Positions 46,038-56,225 of a stretch of DNA of 64,000 nucleotides are shown here, in pieces; within the stretch, counting starts at the first letter, position 1, and every line of letters begins with the position of its first letter. This stretch comes from Gambelia wislizenii (Eukaryota; Chordata; Lepidosauria; Squamata; Crotaphytidae), in the NCBI GenBank assembly GCA_030847615.1, contig JAUMIR010000003.1:70194001-70258000 (forward strand). The letters run 5' to 3'. Below the pieces are notes generated by a model. It did no database searches. It was not told where the DNA came from and was given only the letters and a program-made list of their open reading frames with translations. A program made the translations under genes and the position numbers.

Positions 46038-47186
46038 TATTTAAACTGAAGCAAGGAGTTTCTCCTAGGTACTAGAGTTTTTTTTTTTTTTTTACTTTGA
46101 ATAGTTAACTTTCCTGTGTGGTGTAATGAAAGCAAGTGCAAAGTTCCTGACAGAGTAATTCCACACCTTGTTGGCACGTGTTCATTTGGGTTTCTTCTCC
46201 CTAAGTGTCATCTCTAAATTGGAGGCTTTTCTTTGTGCTGTGTTTAACTACAGAGTAATAATAATAGGAAATAATATCAGAAGGCTTGAGGAGCCTTTGT
46301 GCAGCAGGGATTCCAGTCATCACTCTAATATTATCATTGTGCACTCACCCACCCCGACATTTTGGTTAACAGTGGCAGGAATCAGTAGTGGCATTGCCTC
46401 ACAGTAGTGGCAGTTCCTCTCAGCACCATCCATTGCAAACAGGAGTGGAGGGGATTGGGATTGGCAGCAGCAGTGCTGCCACTGAAAGTAGTCATGGCAG
46501 TCTGTGGTGAGAAGTGCAACATTTCCTTTCAGCATCGTAAAGCACTGAGAGGAGGAGCACTGGGTCATGTGACTGAAACAGCATCATCCTGATTGGCCAG
46601 AATCCCTCAGAGTTCTGAGAGTACTCTGGCTAAAGTAAGTCGGCAGCAGATTCAGTCACATGGCCTGGTGTTCCTCTCACTTCAAATAAATAAATAGGTG
46701 CCAGTGTTGCCCATGGTGGTCCTACTGGAGCTCTTGAAGTCACATCTCTCCTTAGGATGCTGAATGTTGCTGTTTGGCTTGCAGTTCTACAAGTTTTGCA
46801 AGCTAGTTTAATATATGTGCAATTTGTGGTCATAATGTCAGTGATTTTGTATCTGGTTTAAGTAAGAAGGAGTTCTTAGTCTCCTTGGATTGGTCAGAAC
46901 AAAAACCAAATCAGAACACTATGTGGAACCAATCTCTAAATCATAACTTTTTGTGTGAACTGCATTTACATTGAATCAGTGTGAAGTACCTTTAGGAGAC
47001 TTCTGTGAATAATCATTTTCAGCTGAAGCTATTTTAAAATACATCTCCTGTGTTCCTTCTATAAACTGATAAGGGATTTCTGTTTGACAAGTGCTGTAGC
47101 CATCATGTCAGTTGTGGTTGGGAAAGTTAAAATACTGTACATATAACTGGTTGTCTTAATTTCCCTATATTTTTTTATCCCAATAG

Positions 47187-47316
47187 GCTGCGAGCTCTAT
47201 CTAGTGGTGGGACTGTGACATCTCCTCCTCTCTCTCCAGCGTTGCCAAAATATAAATTAGCAGATTATCGTTATGGGAGAGAAGAAATGTTAGCACTTTT
47301 CCTGAAAGATAATAAG
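47187..47316 (+). CDS. GIGYF2: GIGYF2 coding exon 2 (4EHP-binding motif)
   Basis: A 130-nt exon, acceptor CCAATAG and donor GTAAGT. It completes Trp14 and encodes residues 15-57. PPLSPALPKYKLADYRYG leads into YRYGREEMLALFLKDNK. Tyr41, Tyr43, Met48 and Leu49 correspond to the YXYX4L-phi motif by which GIGYF proteins bind the cap-binding protein 4EHP (EIF4E2). All key positions are present, so this copy should be competent for that interaction. The sequence is essentially identical to that known from mammals, as expected for a constrained motif. Confidence 0.97.
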
Positions 47317-47657
47317 GTAAGTAGGGAGGGGAGTACTCTGGTAGTTGGCGTATCCATTAATCATTTTAATTGTATGCTAATAGAGTTTATTTCAGTTAAA
47401 AACTAAAATGCTAGAGAAGGGAAAATATATAATTAAAAGATCACAGACCTGTGTCATTGCACCACAAAAAGGGTTTCTAAAAGAAAGTTCATTGAAACTG
47501 TTAATAAAAGTATGTCTGTATCACTTGAAACTTCAACATATTCAGTAACTAGATTGGATAGAAAGAAGATTAATCACAACAATCCATGTCAAATGCAAAA
47601 CATTTCATCTTTGAGATCTTTGGTGGCTAATAGCAGTATGTCAGAAGAAGACTTAAA

Positions 47658-47890
47658 GACACCAGATCCTGTCTTATCTCGGAAGATAAGTAGGGTCACC
47701 CTTGGTTAGTACTTAGATGGAAGAATGCCAACAAATACCAAGTGCTGTAGGCTATATTTCAGAGGAAAGCAGTGGCAAAACCATCTCTGAGCATTCCTGA
47801 GAAAATCCTATGAAATTCTTGAGGTCATCAATCATAAGTGAAAATGCAGCTTGAAGGTGTGCACATGCTTGTATGCACACACGCATACAC
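47658..47890 (+). mobile_element. 5S-rRNA-derived SINE
   Basis: It begins ACCAGATCCTGTCTTATCTC, then GGAAGATAAGTAGGGTC and GGTTAGTACTTAGATGGAAG, and ends CAAGTGCTGTAGGCT. These blocks align in order with 5S rRNA, including its A box, intermediate element and C box. A SINE body (GTGGCAAAACCATCTCTGAG) and the tail CTTGAAGGTGTGCACA follow. Confidence 0.88.
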
Positions 47891-48437
47891 AAAGAGAGAG
47901 AGAAGACTTCCTAATTTCTAGAAATTCCTTCCAAACTTCTAGGTAGCTAAAGATCTTTCAACTTATATTGTTTAAACGTCTGTTTGCATCTACATCTCTT
48001 TAATTTGCTACATCAAGTGCTTTTTTATTATGCCATTCCTGTAGAAATATCAAACCATGTGTAATGAACAGTAAGAATTTATACTTCCATATGCTGCCAC
48101 TTCTCGTAATGATTATTTATGAGACTGGAATCATATGTAGCTATTATGTCCAAATTTATGAAAATTTTTGGAAGAGGTCTTAACTTGGATAATCTGAATA
48201 ATAGAAGAAAAAATCCACTTCAGAGGGGAATTACTTTATTTGAAAATGAAAATAAGAATTTACCAAATAAAGACCTTATATTATCTTTGGTCTCCGCTGC
48301 AAGGATGGAGACAGTCAAATCATGGGGAAAAATGGCAAACCTTTTGATACAGAATTGATTAAATAGGATATGGCCATAGCCTTACCTGAAAAAAACCCAT
48401 ATACAGTAAGGTTAAAGAGAAGTGTTGCACAGAAGCA

Positions 48438-48512
48438 TTTTTGGACTGGATGGCCCTTGTGGTCTCTTCCAACTCTACAGTTCAATTCTACGTGTATGAT
48501 TAGGGGAGGGCA
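48438..48512 (+). mobile_element. CR1-like 3' terminus, short
   Basis: TGGACTGGATGGCCCTTGTGG followed by TCTTCCAACTCTAC is the last ~70 bp of a CR1 element. Strongly 5'-truncated. Confidence 0.75.
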
Positions 48513-49298
48513 GGGAGGGTGGATGAGATAAAAGGAAGCTTTTAGATCATGATTTACTGTTGTATTGTTATATTGTACGTATTGTAATTTGTTTGAATTT
48601 TTTTTTAAAAAAACCCTCATAATGATTCTGTAACCCTTGCCTCTGCATGAGTTAAGGTTGTATGCCTTCATTTTTCTTTTCAGTTACTGCTGGGTCAAGT
48701 TCCATTGTTTCTGATGGTGTTATTTTACAGCTAAGAATGGTCTATTTTCTCTTTATATTCAGGTGTTTTGCTCTTATATGGTGTAGAAATTTTACATACT
48801 ATATGTTAAAAGCTGTTTCTATAGCAGTATAAATGCATTGCAACTGAATAGGAAGGGAGGCTTGACCATCTTCCTCTATCCTCATTCAAGTTTTTAAAAT
48901 GATAGCTAGATACTGCTTCTGTCCATAATATATTGTCTAAAATAATTATTTATATTCAATATATATTATACAAAATTGATCATAAACAGTTTTGCTACTT
49001 CTGATGCAAAATATCCGTTACTGTTGCTGTAATTTGCCAAATACTATATCCATTAAATTAAAAATGCAGTGATGTTTCAATTAAAATATGTATACTGGAG
49101 GATTCCTTGGGTTGAAGGGAAATAAATTCTAGAATTCAACTCATTATGTTTTTCTCTTTGATATCACCTGTTGTCCTCAATTCTTCTGTTAATGAAATGT
49201 GAATGTATAGTGACACAACATCTATACTTACACGTGTTGTGATTTCTGTCATCTTAGAACTTCAATATGCCCTTCAAATATGACTCCTGGTATGAATA

Positions 49299-49556
49299 CA
49301 GTGCCCCCCCCCCGGTATCTGCTGATTCATTATCCACTGGATTCAATTATCCATGGTTTCCATTTCAGCACAGCTACCATAAAGTCTTCCTAGAAAATGT
49401 GGCCTCTCTAGCCATTTTCTAGGTCCTCCAAGGCAACTCTATGGTATTTTAAACCAGACGCCCCATTATTTTCAATGGTGTTTGCTCTTATCCCCGGATT
49501 TCATTATCCATGGTGGGGCCCAGAACCAATCCCCCACTAATAAAGCGGTCTTACTG
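49299..49556 (+). mobile_element. Tigger-like MITE, family B
   Basis: Bounded by TA at 49297-49298 and 49557-49558. It has the same GCCATTTTCTAGGTCCTCC core as at 30.6 kb. Confidence 0.75.
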
Positions 49557-50162
49557 TAATTTCAAAACTAAAAACATACTTGGACTGTGATTCTAAAATC
49601 AAAGTACACTTAGATAATGTAAGACATCCTTAAACTCACTGCATTTTTGATACTTGGGTAGGAGGTAAAGCCTTTCCTCCAGTCATTTCTATGACCCCCA
49701 CGATATTTATGATGTGTTGTGTTCCATAACTGATAGCAGATTTTTATGAAATCTGTAATATTTCTTTTTACTAAAACCTGCAGTTATACACTGACTTCAA
49801 TATTATTATGCTTCCCCCCCCTCTGCTTTTTTAGATTATCTAGTGCCATCCTATGTATGTACTAATTTTTACCAGCCTCAGTTTCTAGTTGACAACATAT
49901 TCAATTCAGGATTTATATCCAGACCATTGGAAATGTGTCCATATATTGAAACCATGACTTCCAGTTCTGGTTCTGAGAGAAACTGTACTGTAGTTAATTG
50001 CCCAGTTCATCTTTCATAACAATCGGCAGTTACCACAAACCAGAAAGTGAATAGTGGGCAAGATACAAGCTCAAAATGTTTTCTGGATAACCAAATCATG
50101 ATTTGACCATGACGCTTGAATTCAGCTGTAGTCTTTAGTCACAGAGGCCTAAATACTATAAC

Positions 50163-50694
50163 AGTACCAGACCCTCTTTGATCTTGGAAGCTAAGGAGGG
50201 TCAGCTGTGGTTAGTATTTGGATGGTAGACTGCCAGTGAATACCAGATGCTGTAGGCTAAAGTTGCTCCTCCACATTCGCAAATTTAGCATTCGCGGTTT
50301 TGCGAGGGCCTCCCCTCGCCCTCCCAAAAGCAGCGACTGGGCTGTAGAAGCCCCATGGCTACTTCGGAGGGGGGGGGGGAGAAGCAGGGCAGGCGGGTGG
50401 GTGGGTGGGGAGAAGCGGCAAGGGGGCCTTCCAAGGCCCCCTCGCCACTTTGGCAGGTCGGGGGTGGGTGGGAGAAGTGGCAAGGGGGTTGCGGGAGGGT
50501 GGTGGTTATTCGTGTTTTTTTCACATTCGTGGGGGTCTTGCGACCCTAACCCCCACGAATGTGGAGGGACAACTGTATTTCACAGGAAGGAACTGGCAAA
50601 ACCACCTCTGAGGATTCCTTGCCTAAAAAATCCTTATGAAATTCATGAATTCACCCAAGTCAACAAGCAACTTGAAGGCACATACGCATACACG
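50163..50694 (+). mobile_element. 5S-rRNA-derived SINE, interrupted
   Basis: The 5S-like head (GTACCAGACCCTCTTTGATC, GGTTAGTATTTGGATGGTAG, AGATGCTGTAGGCT) lies at 50163-50257. The body and tail (AACTGGCAAAACCACCTCTG, AACTTGAAGGCACATACG) lie at 50580-50694. A MITE fills the gap, so the SINE is older than the MITE. Confidence 0.85.
50260..50575 (+). mobile_element. GC-rich Tigger-like MITE, family C
   Basis: It starts AAGTTGCTCCTCCACATTCG and ends with the inverse of CAGTTGTCCCTCCACATTCG, with TA on each side. The interior is over-rich in G and carries GAAGCGGCAAGGGGGCCTT-type repeats. Long ORFs on both strands (up to 190 codons) are low-complexity readings of this insert. Confidence 0.75.
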
Positions 50695-51210
50695 TCAGTC
50701 ACTACTTTCTCTAATGCTTCAGTGCAAGGATTATTATTAGCAGTTTTGAAATTGAACAGTTTATTGTTCTGTATCATTTCCACTTCTTAAATTTTAGAGA
50801 TCTTCCTCCTACCTTCCCTAAAAAGAGTTTGAACTGTATTACTGTGCTAGTCCGAAAAGAATCACATCTGAAGTATAATTATGCTCATCTTGAATATATC
50901 ATCTCTGCTCTCAAATATTACTTGGTGCTTTGATCCTTTCTTCTATTCCAGTCTTCTCAATTCATATTTCATCTAATGTGATGACTCAGATACTGTTTCA
51001 TATATTAACTTCATGTACATTAAACTTATCTATAGGAAGAGAAAGTATTAAATAGTTCAAAATCTACAGTCCTTTAGGCATTCTTCTCCCTTTTACATTT
51101 CCTAGTACTCTAGTATGGGTTTTCAATTCTGTTGTCTTTATCGTTTGTTACAACTTTCCCTTAAAGAGGTGATCTAAATTAGTTTCTGTTTCAGTTTTTA
51201 AAACAGGATT

Positions 51211-51870
51211 ATTATTATTATTATTATTATTGGAGATTCCAATATGTTTATTGCGAATAGCAAAAAAAAAAAAATTACATATATATATATAAACACAGTC
51301 AAAAATTCCTCTCACATCACATGAACACATATTAACGTATACATATTACATACATTCTTCTATCTTTCATATCGCTCAACCATTCTGTTTTGGAGCTTCC
51401 TTTCCAGTGTCCCATGAGGATAAATTGTTGCATTTTCTGAGACTTGATTTGTTCCTATATGGTTTATAAAAGTTTTGCCATGATGGTGTTACTCTTCTTG
51501 TCATTCCTTTATTTTCCCTTTTGATGTGCAGACCAGGCAAGTAAAATATAAATAGTATAAATAGATAATTTTCCCCCCTCTTGCTTATTTTATTTATATA
51601 TTTGTTTATGTTATATATTTTTTCTTATTGCTATTTTTTAATTTGTGATTCTTTCTGAAATATCAAGACTGTGATAATAGTTAATTAAAATGGTGTGTAA
51701 CCTTATCTTTTATGAGTTCCATGTTATTGTTTCGACTGGCAATCACTGCGAAATTCCCCCATCTTTTTTCTAAAAATTTAGAAAATCTATCCCAAGCTTT
51801 TTGATGATCTTCAACATACTTACCTTTTAGCAGCATTGTTAATCTATCAATTTCTACAGTTTCGTATGTT
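51211..51870 (-). mobile_element. L1-like LINE 3' end
   Basis: A 660-bp insertion with an 18-bp target duplication, AGTTTTTAAAACAGGATT, at 51193-51210 and 51871-51888. On the minus strand it encodes DHQKAWDRFSKFLEKRWGNF and then a segment ending KVTHHFN before a stop, like the C-terminus of L1 ORF2. The tail is (AAT)n. A TTTT/AA-type target and long duplication support L1 target-primed insertion. Confidence 0.8.
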
Positions 51871-52057
51871 AGTTTTTAAAACAGGATTTTAAGAGTTATA
51901 TTTTGAACTTTCATAAGTGTAAATGTTAGTTCAAGAACTATTGTCTATCAAGAATTGTTTCTCCAATATACAAAAGAGGCTTGATTCCATTCAGCCTATG
52001 CTGAGGCAGATTGCACATTTTGTCTTCTGGCCCTACTGTAGAGCTATGAGTCTATCC

Positions 52058-52182
52058 TTTGAAGTTTTCAAGATTGGATGACCATCTGTCAAGAATGCTT
52101 TGATTGGGTGTTCCTGCATGGTAGGGGGTTGGACTAGATGGCCCTTGTGGTCTCTTCCAACTCCTTTCCCTGTATATTCTGT
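52058..52182 (+). mobile_element. CR1-like 3' terminus
   Basis: GGTAGGGGGTTGGACTAGATG followed by GCCCTTGTGGTCTCTTCCAA is the standard CR1 end. The short region before it encodes a truncated FKIGWPSVKNALIGCSC-like tail. Confidence 0.8.
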
Positions 52183-52370
52183 ATTAATGCATTTAATATT
52201 CCTATAAAAAAAGATTTTATACATTCTTGACTTTGAAGTAATAACACCTCATGTTTAGCACACATTAGCATTTTAAGGGATGTAGTTATATATAAATAAT
52301 AATAATAGTTTATGTTTTAAGATTCAGTGGCCTTTTTCCTATTCTCCCCCCCCCCCTTCTTTCTTTTTAG

Positions 52371-52466
52371 ATTCCCTCAGACCTTCTGGATAAGGAATTT
52401 CTGCCCATTCTACAAGAGGAGCCCCTACCACCTTTAGCACTAGTACCTTTTACAGAAGAAGAACAG
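52371..52466 (+). CDS. GIGYF2: GIGYF2 coding exon 3
   Basis: A 96-nt exon in phase 0, residues 58-89, IPSDLLDKEFLPILQEEPL to ALVPFTEEEQ. Acceptor TTCTTTTTAG, donor GTATGT. In GIGYF1/2 this acidic and proline-containing segment follows the 4EHP motif and includes auxiliary contacts to 4EHP. The whole exon is a multiple of three, so skipping it would preserve the frame. No unusual residues are seen. Confidence 0.95.
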
Positions 52467-55400
52467 GTATGTTCCTAAATAGATGAAAAGTGGGGCTTTT
52501 TTAAATAAGCATGAAAGCTGATTAATGCAAGAAGATTGAATATCCAAATACTATAGCAGATTGGCCATCTAGGTTAGCAGTGCACAACCTTTCAACCACA
52601 AAGGCTATATCTGTTGTTGGTTGTACACCACACATATGCATGAACACATCTGCACACACTGTGATTCCTCATCTTAGTGTGCATGCATGGGGAGATTTTG
52701 GTTCATTAGGAAGTTAAAGTCTCTAACCCCCTGCCTTAGAAATTTCCATTAAGCTGGATGTTTCTCTGCTGTTACTAGTGGGGGTGACAACAGCAGTTTT
52801 GGAAGTATACTCAATGGTGGTTTAAGACATTCATCCACTCAGCAATTTACAGTAAGATCACAGTTTCTCTTCTGCTACTGCCAAGGGGAAAATAGTGATC
52901 TAACTGAAAATCCTTGGAGGTGAGAGACATGAAACTCTCTCCTATTTACCAGAGATATTGGTGGCCTTATTTCAGCAACCCATCACCAATCTAATCAGCT
53001 GGGTCATAGGGAAAAGTAGTGGGTGCTATACTGTGTATGTCTAGAGGCTGCAGCATGTGCACTGCTGATCTTTGCTGAGAGAGATGTAGATGATTAGAAA
53101 ACATTTGTCCAGTTGTAATGTTTGTGCCATGCTAGCTTAACATTCTGTGATATTGAACTGCAGTAATATTCTTCATTCTAAATCATACCTTTCAGTTATG
53201 GTTATGTTGCAATTCCCATGAACCTTTACCGTTCACTGTATTGACTCAGGCTGATCCAAGTTGGCATCTGATAATATAAGGAGAGTTGCATATTCCCCAT
53301 CCCTGTTCTAAATACTGCTGCTGTGGCTCAGAATATCTTAGGTCAGGGTATAAGGATACGCTAAATGTATAAGTTGATCTAAGCAGTTTTTAATACAGTT
53401 TCTCATATGCTGTGAAGTACATATTTTTCCCGATTTAAGCTTACTAATTATTTACATCTCAAAATACAAATGTGAAATTAGATGTTTAGGCTTAGATTAT
53501 TCTTTCTTTCTTTCTAAATACAGAAACCCTTGGTATGATAGATTGTAAACAGGTCCTTTTATTAGCATTCTGTACTGCTAGAAAGAAGTTATTATTAACT
53601 TAATGCATGTATTTCCCACTTTTCTAGTAAATTGTCCATGATGGCTTACAGTTAAAAATACAACATTTCTAACAATTAAAAAAACTAATTAGCTGTGGTG
53701 ATACTATACCTATTGACAGTAAAAGCCTATTCAATTGGGAAAACACAAAATAGTAAAGCATTACTGAGTACTTAAAGAATATCATTGGCATCAGGAAGAG
53801 TGAAATAAAAACCACAGGAGAAAGTCAACAGGACATTTCAGAATTTCTCCATATTCAACCAAATTCCCTGAGATTTCCTTTTGTTAGTAGACTAGAAATT
53901 TTAGTGTTGTTTCATTATTGGTAATACACTTCATTTGTATTGGACTTCTGCATATACAGAGAAATGTTTTCATTCAGGAAAAGTAAAATTTAAAAAAACA
54001 TCAGCTTTGGCACCAGGAAAGCAGTGACAAGTAGGAGACAGTGCTGCTGGAATTAAGAGTATAACCCCAGAGTTATTATTTGTATGGTTATGATAATACA
54101 GTCGAACCCCCATATCTGCTGGGGTTTGGTTCTGGGGGGACGTGGATACTGAAAACCATGGCTAATAGCGAACACCATTGAAAATAATGGGACTTCTGAT
54201 TTAAATTACCATAGAGTTGCCTTGGAGGGCCTAGAAAATGGCTAGAGAGAGGACACATTTTCTAGGAAGACTCGATGGTAGGTGTGCTGTTTTATGTCCC
54301 ATGAATAATTGAATCAGTGGATAATGAATCAGTGGATATGGGGGGTCCTACAGTACTTAAAGTAGCTTATTGACATTTCCCCATTTATCTTCATACCAGG
54401 CATGCATAACTGTGAGGGAATGGGCTGGGGTAATTGGACACCTGTGAGATTCTGGATTGCTGGAGTTGAACAACAGTTTTTTTAAAAAAAATTCAAAATG
54501 ATTCTACTCGAGTTTTTAAAACTTAAATTTCCCCTTTAGGGATTGTAGAGGCAGTTTTGCCATGCTCCCCAGCTTTCCAGGCCCAGGAGAAGCCTTTTTT
54601 AAAACCTGGAAGTATGGGAATTTGTCTTCCAGCCTATTTCTTGATTTAAAAAAGGCTTTTTCTGGGCTTAAAAGAGCCAGCAGAGATACAACATGGTAAA
54701 ATTGTTCCCAGGCCCTCTAGGAGCAGACCCATGGAAAAGCATGTGGCTTGCACTTTCTGCACCCCTGCCTTACACGCAGTGGCTTTATTTAAACATATGC
54801 TAAAACAGGCATGGAACCAGTTTACCATGTTGGACTAATCTTCTTTAGGGTTAATATGTTGGTAGGTGCTGGTAGTAGTGAGGCTAAATCCAGTGGTAGG
54901 CAAGATCTGAGCCAAAAATGAGTTTGCTTTTGTTCTACCACATCCCCCCTTCTCTACCTTTCTACCTCACTGTCCAGTGACTCTTGGTAGAATCTGAACT
55001 GGTTGCTCACAGAGGTCACTTACTAAACAGTTTAGTTCAGTTTAGTTCTCTGTAACGGACCCTTGGTGAGCCATAGACTCTTATATACATATGTCTCCCT
55101 TCTCTGGCTTAGAAGCATCAGTTTATGTTTTCAAACTCATTGTGGCTTGTTGTGTTTGATGAAACTTTGTTTTAGTTTAAGCTGTGCTTATTCTAGCAAG
55201 CCAAAGTCAAATCAGAGTTTATGTTCCTGGCTAGTTCTAATAAACTATGTTTAAATTAACCATAGGTCCTGACATCTAGACAGTGGCAAACTGCCACTAG
55301 ATTTAAATCAGGAGCTTTATGCTTCCAATCTCCTCCTTTATTGTATAACAGAGGAGGAAAGAAAAGGAGGAAGTACTCCAGCCCAAGAATTGTCTGCATA

Positions 55401-56116
55401 AGATACGAGTAGGTAATCCAGTGTCCTCATGGGCAGAAATATTGTATCAGTCTCTGGCACAACTTTACAAAAATATTTGAAGTGTACCAAAACTAGTCCA
55501 TCTTTGTCTCACTCAACACTGACCAACTGATTAATGTAATTGATAATTATTTTTTTACTTCAGATTAAGTGAAATGGCTTATGTTTCAAATAACCCACAT
55601 TATTCATACATGCACATCGAAAAGTACATCCCCTTTAAATGCAATCCTTTTTTGCTTGCTTTAAGGGACTTTCACAACATTTATGCAAAGTAATTGCTTG
55701 ATTGATATCCTAAATACAATCAACATAGATGTCTTAGATCATATAGTCCAGTACATGCCTGTTCCAACTAGCAAGAGTTCTCCCAGGGTCTTCTCTCTTG
55801 ATCCTGCTATTTTGGATCATTTTAACCTGGAGCTTATGGGGGTTTAATCAAGTTTTTTGTATATACTTAATCACTCAGAACCCAAATTTTTGAGGAATGG
55901 AGTATATTTAATGAGCTCATTTGAAAACTGAAAGAAAAAAAACCAAGTTTAATTCATCAGCAACACTTATTCAGAAGTTCCATTGATCTTGGCTTGAAAA
56001 TATCACTTGGGAGTTTTTTATTTCCAGAATAACACATGAGAATTGAGAAAGAAAGCAAATGTCTCAATATATATCTTTGAAGCATGTTTCTATCACTTGT
56101 TTTTTCTTTTTGGCAG
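52467..56116 (+). other. GIGYF2: GIGYF2 intron 4
   Basis: A 3.65-kb intron containing one family B MITE (54099-54353) and a degraded L2-like tail near 53590-53770. The remainder is unique-looking, with no recognised element. Confidence 0.75.
54099..54353 (-). mobile_element. Tigger-like MITE, family B
   Basis: TA lies at 54097-54098 and 54354-54355. It opens CAGTCGAACCCCCATATCTG, and the core GGCCTAGAAAATGGCTAGAG matches the other B copies in reverse. Confidence 0.8.
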
Positions 56117-56225
56117 AGAAATTTCTCTATGTCTGTAAATAGTGCTGCTGTCTTAAGGTTGATGGGACGAGGAGGAGGAACAGTGGTAGGGGCTCCTCGA
56201 GGTCGAAGTTCCTCTAGAGGTCGAG
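56117..56225 (+). CDS. GIGYF2: GIGYF2 coding exon 4 (RG-rich start)
   Basis: A 109-nt exon following TTTTTGGCAG, residues 90-125 plus the first base of Gly126. It reads RNFSMSVNSAAVLRLMGRGG and continues TVVGAPRGRSSSRGR. The donor is GTGAGA. The second half opens the Arg/Gly-rich segment of GIGYF2, a low-complexity region likely to contact RNA or be arginine-methylated (inference from composition). Exon phase (1) matches the next exon. Confidence 0.95.

Larger units (their letters stand above)
38542..47186 (+). other. GIGYF2: GIGYF2 intron 2
   Basis: An 8.6-kb intron with LINE, MITE and minisatellite insertions, listed separately. An L2-like reversed tail occupies about 38590-38780. About 39225-41230 may be one hAT-like composite: it begins CAGATTTGGCAAAGTACAGC and has GGGGGCTGCATGAAAGCCGC at the far end. 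A 143-codon ORF inside it (39349-39780) has no recognised domain. Stretches 42.6-43.4, 44.8-45.8 and 46.6-47.2 kb hold nothing recognised. Confidence 0.65.
47317..52370 (+). other. GIGYF2: GIGYF2 intron 3
   Basis: A 5.1-kb intron ending in a long CCCCCCCCCCCTTCTTTCTTTTTAG tract. It contains two 5S-SINEs, MITEs, CR1 ends and an L1 insertion, listed separately. 47.9-48.4 and 48.5-49.3 kb hold nothing recognised. Confidence 0.8.

Noticed and set aside
47658..47755. Possible 5S rRNA gene
   Set aside because: The 5S similarity is diverged and continues directly into a SINE body shared by other copies, so it is a retroposon head and not a functional rRNA gene.
50218..50790. 190-codon ORF and overlapping ORFs on both strands
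   Set aside because: These read through a 5S-SINE and a G-rich MITE. Gly/Arg/Pro-rich composition on both strands is typical of GC-rich repeats.
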